13,458 nucleotides of DNA from Stephanodiscus triporus (lineage: Eukaryota > Bacillariophyta > Thalassiosirophyceae > Thalassiosirales > Thalassiosiraceae), in assembly GCA_036939755.1 (NCBI GenBank), contig JALLAZ010000606.1, positions 1-13,458 on the forward strand. The letters are read 5' to 3'. The position numbers were made by a program, and so were the translations under genes. The notes beneath the pieces are model-generated. The model did not search any database. It was given only the letters and a program-made list of their open reading frames with translations, and was not told the origin of the DNA. This document shows, piece after piece, positions 1 to 7,371 of the stretch (positions within the stretch are counted from its first letter, which is position 1; each line of letters opens with the position of its first letter).

Positions 1-898
1 CATAAATATAAAACAACCTTTACATCGACTACAACGCTAGTACTTAGGTTCAGCAACAACCCACAACCCCGAAATGTGGGTTGTGTTCGCAACCATGATG
101 GTCCCAATCGATGGTGCGCGATCAATAATAACGCAAAATCTGTCGGGGATCAAATGACGGCCATCAAAGTATGGCTTCCCAAGACGGTGATCAATCATAC
201 CCCCCCTTGTTGCTTTAATCGGCGACAAATAACCATGGTGTTTCACTCGACGTATGGACACTGAATTAATAGTCAAACTACGAATTCATAGTGGGTTGCG
301 GAATATCCAATTTTGTCTCTCTTTGTTGCCTGTCTGTCTGTCGTACGTTGAGTGGGCCAAAAGAATCTCTTCCGTAATGGCCAGCTGTCCCGGACCTCTT
401 ATTATTATTTTCTCTCCTCAAAGTCTTCAACTGGACCTCGACTCTTGCTTGCCTCGACTGCACTACATGCTCTGCTCGATGCCGGCCTACACCTATTCCT
501 AACAAGACTGTACTAGCTATAGAGGGAGAGAGAAAGTGTGGTGCCAAAACTTGCCTGGGTTAGTCCCGCGTGACCCGAGCTCCCCTCAGACTCAACAAGT
601 TGTCTGTTGGTTAAAGGGTGTGGAGTGGGCACTGCTAATATCTCTTACAATTCCATTTCAAGAGAAGTGAGCACCGCTGTCATCTTTTGGACGGCATTGC
701 CTAAAACTATTGACATACTACAAGTATTTGCATATCATCGCAGACATGGTGCCTACTTAGATGAATAAATGAAATATTATTTACATGATCACTCTGTCTT
801 AAAATTCTTTGCATGATGAGGTGTGGCTCCTTCCAGGGCAGTACAGGCCAAGGTCTCTGCGCAGCTACTGCACATTTGACCTCAAACAACAACAGCAC
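1..898. other. AT-rich stretch without a recognisable gene
   Basis: No open frame here resembles a family I know. The longest frames are under 90 codons (for example 37-276 and 278-547 on minus, 254-502 on plus) and none continues into a plausible spliced product. There is a small TGTC run near 328-341. The bases around 825-890 could be an older, unreadable continuation of the copia fragment found further right, but I cannot align them with confidence. Confidence 0.5.
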
Positions 899-1030
899 GA
901 TTTAGCAGCACTATCGCAGCTTCAACCGGGGCGATGACCTTATTTATACCGCAGAGCCCATTGTCTATGGTGTGCTAGGCAAAAAATAAGGTCATCTCCC
1001 AGGTTGAGTTTGAGATAATGCTGCTAAATC
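899..1030. repeat. Imperfect 132-bp palindrome (47-bp inverted arms, 38-bp spacer)
   Basis: Arm 899-945 is the reverse complement of arm 984-1030, without gaps, with 7 mismatches in 47 positions by hand count. The outer 12 bases (GATTTAGCAGCA / TGCTGCTAAATC) and the inner 13 bases (GATGACCTTATTT / AAATAAGGTCATC) match perfectly. The spacer is 946-983. It has no coding frame, no polymerase III boxes and no obvious target-site duplication at its edges. Its size and form fit a foldback element or MITE; a transcribed hairpin is the alternative. Right of and overlapping the right arm, a short direct repeat (CAGGTTGAG followed by ATAATG) occurs twice between about 1000 and 1047. Confidence 0.6.
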
Positions 1031-1061
1031 ATCAGGTTGAGATAATGAGAGATGTGTTGCA

Positions 1062-1280
1062 ACTTTATATTACGAAGACCTAAGTAAAATAATGTCCCAG
1101 CCGGCGGCTGAGACCGAGGTGGGAGCTCTCTACATCTACATAAACTGCAGGGAGGCAGTCCCAGCTGGCAATACCCTCAAATTCATGGGTCATCCTTAGC
1201 CTCCTACACCAATGCAAATGGACAACATCACTGCACCTGGCGTCGTCAACAACATCATCATCAAGAAATTGAAAGAACAA
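1062..1280 (+). mobile_element. Decayed Ty1/copia-type RNase H fragment
   Basis: The plus frame read in codons from 1062 gives a degenerate RNase H segment of copia Pol. It contains AAETEVGALYIY-NCREAVPA (about 1104-1160), then MGHP, an in-frame TAG at 1197-1199, then PPTPMQMDN and GVVNN (1200-1254), and a TAA at 1281. Intact diatom elements carry SSAAEAELGALY-N-EA, a long spacer, and H-Q-PPTP-QTDN-T--GVVNN in this order, so the order and spacing match. The acidic residues of AAE and MDN are still present. A frameshift near 1281 may allow a few more family-like codons from the ATG at 1286. No LTRs, integrase or other Pol domains are visible, so this is a relic. Confidence 0.78.
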
Positions 1281-1283
1281 TAA

Positions 1284-1478
1284 ATATGAACTTTTCTCCG
1301 TAGGGGGTGAGGAAAGAGGGTTTTGTGTTTGCGCACCTGAAGGTAAACTCGCGTATCATTTGTTGTCTTTGCCAAATTGTACTACAATTGTGCATTAGAA
1401 TTGTAGCAAATCTATTCTATTTGATCATGTCAATATGTCAGCATCCACGGCCCGCTGCAATCACAATCGTGCTAGCCA
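1284..1478. other. Spacer between copia relic and 3' end of the ThiO-like gene
   Basis: This AT-rich stretch has no recognised gene. It includes the expected 3' untranslated region of the minus-strand gene ending at 1479, and possibly a few more eroded codons of the copia fragment. Confidence 0.5.
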
Positions 1479-4331
1479 TCAATTCCAGGAATCGCCAATA
1501 GCTCCCGAGGCCTTGGCGCGATTCTTCATGCGCGCCTCTTTCATTTTTCGCAATTCCTCCGCCCTCGAAGAGGAGCTGTTTGCGCTTTGGATGGCTTGAT
1601 ATCCATCGTAAGTTTTCTCGTCCGAGCCGTCATCTATGACGCTAGAACTGTCCACCCCTTTGGTGACGCCGCTGCTGTTTTCGCTGCTTCCGTTTGCAAC
1701 TGGTTCGTCAGTGATGATACGTGTGTTTCTTCTAAACCCATTCGCAATTGCTTGGCTCGCGGCCTTCTCCTTCTCGATTGCGGCGAGGAAATCGCCGGGA
1801 GACGTATATTGCGGAACTTCCCTGACCTCGCGCGTCTTGGAATCGACGTGAAAGATCGTAAAGTTCAACTTCGGTCTTGGTACATCTTCCGATTCGTCCA
1901 TTTCGATGTCTTTGTTTGCCAGCGCCTTGTTGGATATGATCTTTTCGTAGATGGAGGATAGATCACCCTTGATTGGGGTGCCTGATGAGGTGCGCGGCGC
2001 TGATGACAATGATGAAGCTGATGATGACCGAACAGGCCTTGCCATCGCTCCGATCTTCGACTCATCGATCTCCGACGTTTTCATCCTATTGCTCATGCGC
2101 GCTCGCCGAGTTTTCTCGGCCGTCGCTTCCACCGTCGATCCCTCTCCGTACGCCTCGCGGAGGATCACGGAATATCCGTCGAACGACGGTTCGTTTTCCT
2201 TCGTCGACGATTCCCTCATTGACGATCGGCTCAATGCTGCATCCGTCTCTTCTTCGGCATCGTGGATGACGCCCACTGTGAGGGCATCGGGATCGGCTTC
2301 CGCGGCCATCATGGTCTCCGTCCTATCCACGACCTCCTCCAAAACCTCTACACCGACGTCGACATCATCAACATCCTCGCGCCGTCCTCCTTCTCCTCCC
2401 GTCCCCGCCCGTCGTATCATCCACCCGTCGCCGTCGTCGCCGAACGAAAACGCACGAGCGTCCATCACCCCCATCCCCGCGGCCCTTTCGAGCGCGTCCT
2501 CCTCCTCCTCCGAAATGCCGAACATCAGCGCGTTGCGATCGCGGGCGCGATCGCCCCTCGCGGCCGCGGCACCCTCGTAGAATCCCAATTCCGTCCCCAC
2601 GGACGCCGAAACCCCCTCGTCGCTGCGCCGGTGAACGGGGTACAGCGCCGCCGCCTGTCGTGCGTTCGCGGCAACGGCCCTCCCTCCCCCGGGGGACGTG
2701 AACCTCCCCCACCCGAACGCTCGGAGCAGCGCGCGGTCCCCCTCGGCCATCGCGGACGCGTCGCCGTCGTTGATCACCAGGTCTCCCACGAGCTGCCCCG
2801 TCTTGGGCGCGAGGAGGACGCCGTTGCGCCAGTACCCCCCCGCCAGGTACACGTTGTTCCACTGTTCGGTCCCGCCCAGTATCGGGCACTTGTCCGGCGT
2901 GGTCGGACGCAGTCCCGCCCAGCTCTCCTCGATGGGCAGCCCGCCCAGGGACGGCACGAGCCTCGTCGCCTCCGACAGGCAGTGCATCATCCCCTCGGGC
3001 GTGACGTCGCCGTCGTACCGACCAGGCTCGACTGTCGCGCCGACGATGATGCGACCGTCGGCCTTCGGCACGATGTACGTGTCCTGCGCGAACAGGACGC
3101 GAGATAGCAGGGGCGGCGCGCCGGGTGGCATGCGGAGGGAGAACGACTGGCCCTTGTGCGGGGTCACGGGCAACGGAAGGAGGTGGCTCATCCAGGCGCC
3201 GTTCGCGACGACGACCGACCTGGGGGCGTAAACCCTCCCCCCGGCGGTGTGAACCCCGATGCACCCCCTTCCTTCCTCGGACCCTCCTCCTCCCCCGTCG
3301 CCGGAGGAGGAGGAGGACGAGGATGACGAGGAGGAGGGGGATGGGTACGATCCCATCTCGAGCGACCTAACCTCGTACTCGTCGCCGAAATTCAGCTGCA
3401 CCCCCGCCCCGACGCACGCAGCCCTCAGGCTGCAAGTGAGCCTGCGCGCGTCGACGCTCGCGTCCTCCGGGAACCACCATCCCCCGATCACGTTCGGGTG
3501 GAGCCTGGGCTCGAGCTCGCGAACCTGCGCGTCGTCGAGCCAGGTCGCGATGCCGGAATGCGGCTGGGGGGACCACGTGGCGACCGCGTCTCCCGCGAAC
3601 GCCGGCGCGAGGAATCCGCCGGTGGCGCGGAAGCCGGTCTCCCACGGCTCCAACGAAGACGACGTCGAGGAGGAAGAGGAGGAGGGGGAGGAGTACGACG
3701 ACGACGATCGTCCGACGTCGTCGTAGTAGTAGTCGTCGAGACGGTCCCATAGGTACTTCGCCCCCTCTCCCGCGAGTCGTCCGCGGCGACCGCCGCCTCC
3801 TCCTCCCGCGCACGACGCGTCCCGCGCCATCCCCTCGACCCCGCCCACCCACCTCCCGTACATCCCCCGGCTCTCGAGGCACAGGTCCAACAGCGGCCCC
3901 GCGGGCAATCGTTCCGACTGCGGCGCGAGCATCCCGGCCGCCGCGAAGCTCCCCGCGGCAGTCCTGACGCGCTGGTCGAACGGCGACTCGCGCTCGAGGA
4001 CCGTGACGTGTCGCGACGACGTCGTCGCGATGCGCAACGCGACGGACAGGCCCGCGAGTCCTCCCCCGATTATCAGGACGTCGCGGGGGGTGGCGAAGCC
4101 GCCGCGACGACGGGGGCCGGCGTAGGCGTCGACAACGTTGTCGCCGTCGTCGCCTCGTTGGGGATGGAGATGGAGGTGGACGCCGGCGGTGGTCGGATGA
4201 CGACGGAGGGGGTGGGCGGCGGGGGGGAGGAACGACGACGCGCAGAGCGGGGTCGCCGTCAGCAGGAGGCAGACGACGACTGCGACCGCGGCGGACGTCG
4301 ATGGAATCGCAGTCGTCGGCGACACCATCAT
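1479..4331 (-). CDS. thiO: Plastid-targeted ThiO/glycine-oxidase-like FAD oxidoreductase with long C-terminal extension
   Basis: Single-exon gene, 950 residues, starting at tandem Met codons (4331 and 4328). Residues 1-31 are a hydrophobic signal peptide ending at CAS-SF, like the heterokont plastid motif, followed by a basic transit-like stretch. The DAO fold starts at about 84: FAD dinucleotide motif IIGGGLAGLS (87-96), acid end of strand 2 LERE (112-115), AAGMLAP (131-137), WWFPEDASVDARRL (285-298), WAGLRPTTPD (471-480) and the C-terminal FAD motif GGYWRNGVLLAPKTGQL (498-514). These are glycine oxidase (ThiO) hallmarks; bacterial ThiO oxidises glycine to iminoglycine for the thiamin thiazole. 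ThiO is about 370 residues, so roughly 540-950 is extra: acidic, Ser-rich, no recognised domain, with a duplicated motif (717-753, 908-942). Low-complexity Ser/Gly inserts (208-226, 331-350) interrupt the core. Role in plastid thiamin synthesis is inferred; another amine-oxidising DAO is possible. Confidence 0.87.
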   Translation of the reverse strand: MMVSPTTAIPSTSAAVAVVVCLLLTATPLCASSFLPPAAHPLRRHPTTAGVHLHLHPQRGDDGDNVVDAYAGPRRRGGFATPRDVLIIGGGLAGLSVALRIATTSSRHVTVLERESPFDQRVRTAAGSFAAAGMLAPQSERLPAGPLLDLCLESRGMYGRWVGGVEGMARDASCAGGGGGGRRGRLAGEGAKYLWDRLDDYYYDDVGRSSSSYSSPSSSSSSTSSSLEPWETGFRATGGFLAPAFAGDAVATWSPQPHSGIATWLDDAQVRELEPRLHPNVIGGWWFPEDASVDARRLTCSLRAACVGAGVQLNFGDEYEVRSLEMGSYPSPSSSSSSSSSSSGDGGGGGSEEGRGCIGVHTAGGRVYAPRSVVVANGAWMSHLLPLPVTPHKGQSFSLRMPPGAPPLLSRVLFAQDTYIVPKADGRIIVGATVEPGRYDGDVTPEGMMHCLSEATRLVPSLGGLPIEESWAGLRPTTPDKCPILGGTEQWNNVYLAGGYWRNGVLLAPKTGQLVGDLVINDGDASAMAEGDRALLRAFGWGRFTSPGGGRAVAANARQAAALYPVHRRSDEGVSASVGTELGFYEGAAAARGDRARDRNALMFGISEEEEDALERAAGMGVMDARAFSFGDDGDGWMIRRAGTGGEGGRREDVDDVDVGVEVLEEVVDRTETMMAAEADPDALTVGVIHDAEEETDAALSRSSMRESSTKENEPSFDGYSVILREAYGEGSTVEATAEKTRRARMSNRMKTSEIDESKIGAMARPVRSSSASSLSSAPRTSSGTPIKGDLSSIYEKIISNKALANKDIEMDESEDVPRPKLNFTIFHVDSKTREVREVPQYTSPGDFLAAIEKEKAASQAIANGFRRNTRIITDEPVANGSSENSSGVTKGVDSSSVIDDGSDEKTYDGYQAIQSANSSSSRAEELRKMKEARMKNRAKASGAIGDSWN
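1506..1613 (-). repeat. Second copy of the DGY/ARM-NR motif, at the C-terminus
   Basis: Residues 907-942 repeat the pattern of residues 716-753: YDGYQAI, a charged helical spacer two residues shorter, then ARMKNRAKAS. It ends eight residues before the stop. I do not recognise it as a named domain. Confidence 0.6.
2073..2186 (-). repeat. First copy of the DGY/ARM-NR motif in the ThiO-like C-terminal extension
   Basis: Residues 716-753 follow the pattern (F/Y)-D-G-Y-x2-I, about 21 residues, then A-R-M-x-N-R-x-K-x-S. The second copy lies about 190 residues further on. It is a protein-level repeat; the DNA of the two copies is clearly diverged. Confidence 0.6.
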
Positions 4332-4760
4332 TATCTATTGCTCTACTAATATTCGATGGCCCTCGCGCTCTCCTCCTAAGACTGCTTTTTCCTTGCCTTG
4401 CCGCTGTGATGTTTGCTCTATTCGATGGCCCTCGCCGATCTCGTTTTGCCGCGCGGGTGATGTTGTTATTTGTCGTCCGTACACTAGAGAGTACTGCATA
4501 CACCCTGGAGCGAGTTGTACCAAACAGGTAAAAATACGCTACTTAGGTATTTATCTACTTTAGTGTACAAATCTGGGAATCCGAATTTCCAAAAAAGAGA
4601 GAGTCAGACTCGGCCGGAACAGAACACAGACAGCCAACCCAAGTGAAAAAGTGGTGCCAAACAATGCCCTCCTCCTCTCTCCCGCGGTTCGATTGAGGCA
4701 AATAAGCACCACCCCAACATCCTCCTCCTCCTCCTCCTCCTCATCATCATCATCATCATC
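4332..4760. promoter_or_regulatory. Divergent intergenic region between the ThiO-like and TraB-like genes
   Basis: These 429 bases must hold the promoters and 5' untranslated regions of both genes, which point away from each other. I see no convincing TATA box. Notable contents are a 17-bp direct repeat near the ThiO-like start (4350-4366 and 4419-4435) and a pyrimidine-rich microsatellite that runs into the start codon of the plus-strand gene. The boundary between the two promoters cannot be set from sequence. Confidence 0.55.
4350..4435. repeat. 17-bp direct repeat upstream of the ThiO-like start codon
   Basis: TATTCGATGGCCCTCGC occurs at 4350-4366 and again at 4419-4435, 69 bases apart. 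The similarity continues to the left as TTGCTCTA, with a six-base insertion (CTAATA) in the first copy, at 4338-4366 compared with 4413-4435. Both copies fall in the probable 5' untranslated region or proximal promoter of the minus-strand gene. Confidence 0.7.
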
Positions 4761-4761
4761 A
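4720..4761 (+). repeat. (TCC)7(TCA)7 microsatellite running into the start codon
   Basis: Seven TCC units (4720-4740) are followed by seven TCA units (4741-4761). The last A is the first base of the ATG at 4761, so the start codon of the TraB-like gene sits at the edge of the repeat. Slippage here changes the leader length but not the reading frame. Confidence 0.85.
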
Positions 4762-4846
4762 TGGCGCCTTCCATCCATCCAGTCGTCGCCTTCGCGCTCC
4801 TCTCCGGCGTCGACGTGGACTATCGGTGTCGTCTTCGCCGTCGCGG

Positions 4847-4885
<39 letters not shown>

Positions 4886-6743
4886 TCTCGCTGCGTCTAC
4901 GCCGTCCGGCTACATCGATGCCGGCGGCGGCGCGATCCTCGATTCCAACGACATAGGTCCCTACGTGCGAATCAAGAAGCGCGGTCGACATTACGACGTG
5001 CAGACCGCGATCACGACCTTCAGGAAACAGCTCGACGGTCGACGTCTTCCCGGTCGGGACGACGATGACGACTACGACGACGGCGACGGCGACGGCGGCG
5101 AAGCGAACTTAGCGCCGCCGGCGACGATCGTCACGGTGGACCTACACGCCCAGATCCACTTCGGCGACGCGGCCTACTACAAACACTTCGACGACGACGT
5201 CGCGTTCGGCTCTAAGTACGACAGAGTCCTGTACGAGCTGATCGTCGAGGACAGATTCCTCGAGCCCATTTCGCCGTCGTCGTCGTCGTCGTCAATTGAA
5301 TCATCAACGGCATCATATACTGCTGCCACCGACAAGACCGCTGGCGGTGCACCAATCCTGAGGCGATTGATACCCACGGCCCCCTCCACGACGGGGTCGG
5401 GAAGGGGGGGGGGCTCCGGGGATAATACGAATCCCGTCGCTCCCACGCGTGCCGATCGGAACACCGCGTCGCGATATGGATTGCAATGTCAGGTGGACGG
5501 CATCCGGTACTGTCGGGACGGATGGGTCCACGCCGACCTGACGAGGGAGGAGTTCCTGGCTCGGTTGGACCGACTCGATGACGGGGGGGGGGGGGAGCGA
5601 GAACGACGGCGGAAACGACAACGACAGAGACGAGGGCCGCTGTGGGCCCTGGCGTCCACGTCGGCGTCATACCCCGGCTCGGAATTCGTATCCTCCCTGC
5701 TCCGTCCCCTAACGTCCGACGGTAGCTCGGCGGCGTTGGGGAGGCGACTGTTCACCCACCTTTTCCTCCCCGGCGACGCCCTCTCGGGATGGATACCGAC
5801 GATACTCTGGCTCGGCGTGCCAAGTCCCGAGCTTTCCATCATGCTCGTGGATTGGTCGAGCCTGTCGTACGTCGGACGACGGACGCGTCGTCGTCGTCGT
5901 AGTAGTCGTAGTAGTAGTAGTAGTCGTCGCGAGGGCGGTGCCGCCACCGCCTCCGACGACGACTGCTACAACGACGACCGCGGCGTCGCGCCCGTCTCCC
6001 CGATCGCGGCGCCCGTGCTTCTGTCGTTGCTCGCGGGGGAGTGGGGAGCCGCTCGTCGATTGGTCTTCGGTCAGGTCCTAGCGTCCGGCCATTCGTCAGA
6101 CATGGACGCGAGCAGGAACGGCGTACTGATCGACAGGCGCAACGACCGGGCCATGGAAGTGCTGCGAGAGTCGCTGTCGTCGTCGTCGTCTTCTTCTTCG
6201 TCTTCGTCGTCTTCGTCGGGAAGCGACGGCGTCGGCGATCCCGCAGGAGGGGTCGCGAGGAACGTGGCGTTGCTCTACGGGGTGGGACACTGTCCGGACC
6301 TGCACCGTCGGCTCGTATATTCGGAGGGCATGACGCCGGTGCGGACCGAGTGGCGCACGGCCTTCCGCGCCACCGCGCCACGTTGGGGGGACCTCGCGAA
6401 CGTCGACGATTGGATGAGGGCCAGGTCGAAGGACGTCGTCTCGTCCTTGCCGTCGTCGATGGACATGGGGGACGTCGTCGAGTCGATGAGCGCCTCGACG
6501 TTGGAGTCGGTCGCCGTCGGACTCGTGATACTGCCGTTGTACATGCTGGTGGGCGGATTCGATTGGGTGTCGACCATCGGCGATGCAGAGATCTCCCTGC
6601 GCGGGGGGATGTACCTCGATGGGATCGCTACCGTCTTGCTATACCTGGTGAGACACGTGGCTATGTACGTCGGCATCTCCAAGTTCGTGGTCGATTGGGG
6701 TGGGAACGGGGATGGCATTTTCGATGACGATGAAAGTGCGTGA
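4761..6743 (+). CDS. TraB/GumN-like (TIKI-related) putative membrane protein
   Basis: Single exon, 660 residues. The start is the first ATG after an in-frame stop at 4644. Family signs, in order: VDLHAQIHFGDAAYYKHF (126-143), YDRVLYELI (153-161), GLQCQVDGIRY-RDGWVHADLTREEF (240-265), IDRRNDRAMEVL (457-468), and ALLYGVGHCPDLHRRL (503-518), then GMTPVRTEW (523-531). TIKI/TraB proteins use two GxxH motifs plus an acidic residue, probably as metal ligands. The second is intact (GVGH, 507-510); the first reads AQIH (130-133). Two hydrophobic segments, about 583-600 and 620-640, are likely membrane anchors. The core is broken by low-complexity inserts: poly-Thr 30-42, Asp/Gly 99-113, Ser 172-178, Arg/Ser 374-390, Ser 472-486. 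Usual bacterial relatives are shorter. No clear plastid presequence. Substrate and true activity unknown; protease or heme/peptide-binding roles are only family guesses. Confidence 0.75.
4848..4886 (+). repeat. (ACG)12ACT microsatellite coding for 13 Thr
   Basis: Twelve ACG codons and one ACT code for residues 30-42 of the TraB-like protein. It is the purest of several ACG/TCG/GTC-type trinucleotide tracts in this gene and its neighbour. Confidence 0.9.
5404..5413 (+). repeat. G10 homopolymer in the TraB-like coding region
   Basis: Ten consecutive G at 5404-5413 code part of a Gly-rich linker (residues 215-218). Family motifs on both sides (YDRVLYELI before, GWVHADLTREEF after) are in the same frame, so the run length is consistent with an intact gene. 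Confidence 0.85.
5583..5595 (+). repeat. G13 homopolymer in the TraB-like coding region
   Basis: Thirteen consecutive G at 5583-5595 code Gly residues 275-278 and the first base of Glu279. The family motif HADLTREEF just before it and YGVGH far after it share one frame, which argues that the frame is right despite a run that invites slippage and sequencing error. Confidence 0.85.
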
Positions 6744-7371
6744 TGTGACATTATTTTCCTCCGTGTTGATAGATTAGGGTAGTTCGCAATATATTAAGAA
6801 GTTTATCCTATTTATTCTCATCAACGCTTCGGGCGAAACCTAGACGCTTCTCAAGGGTGGGAATACATTAGCAATTTCAGTCATGATCTTGGTTCAACCC
6901 GACTATCCTCCAGTAGACTATATGCTTTGGGTTTAATCTCTATGGATTGAGAAGGCAACAAACAAGCATCATTGTATGTTTTTTTTTCTTCAGAACAAGC
7001 GAAATAATGGTGTATAATTTTCAGCATGTTCTTCTGTTCACTTTCTGCACAAGCTTAACTTTCTTGTGAGTAAAGCGTGCCACCTCTGAACAATGGAGAC
7101 CAGTCGAGACACCGATAACATTGGAAAGGAAATCATGTTTCGAACTGATTTACGAATTCAAGATTCTCGGCTTATGTCTGCGAAGTGATTGTAAGTCTTA
7201 TTACATGCTCTAGCTTTTAATACACTCTACAACATTGAAATTACAGAAATATTTGTAAGATTCCTGCAGCTAAAAGGATATGAGGTTGCCAGCAACTGCT
7301 CGCCCGACCATGGAAAACACTAGCCATTTACAAATTTGATGACGAACATGTAACGCACAGGCACACAAATA
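6744..7371. other. Convergent intergenic region, no gene seen
   Basis: AT-rich 628 bases between the 3' ends of the TraB-like gene (plus) and the histidinol-phosphate phosphatase (minus). It must hold both 3' untranslated regions and poly(A) sites. It has a T9 run near 6979 and only trivial short inverted repeats. I found no coding frame, tRNA or other RNA gene. Confidence 0.6.

Noticed and set aside
37..276. Minus-strand frame of 79 codons near the left edge
   Set aside because: No recognised motif, no clear splice partner and ordinary codon composition for chance. It could be the end of an exon whose gene lies left of the window, but nothing supports it.
2262..3264. Long frames of 281 codons on plus and 298 codons on minus inside the ThiO-like gene
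   Set aside because: They are Arg/Pro-rich shadows of a GC-rich gene with strong codon bias. The 950-codon minus frame carries all recognised motifs. The 3367-4503 minus frame (378 codons) is rejected for the same reason.
4651..4956. Plus frame starting at 4651 as an alternative N-terminus of the TraB-like protein
   Set aside because: It is in another frame and would need an intron that I cannot find. It is mostly microsatellite translated as Ser and Arg runs.
6885..6905. GGTTCAACCC resembling a tRNA T-loop (B box)
   Set aside because: The flanking bases do not form a T stem, and no acceptor stem, anticodon arm or A box is found upstream.
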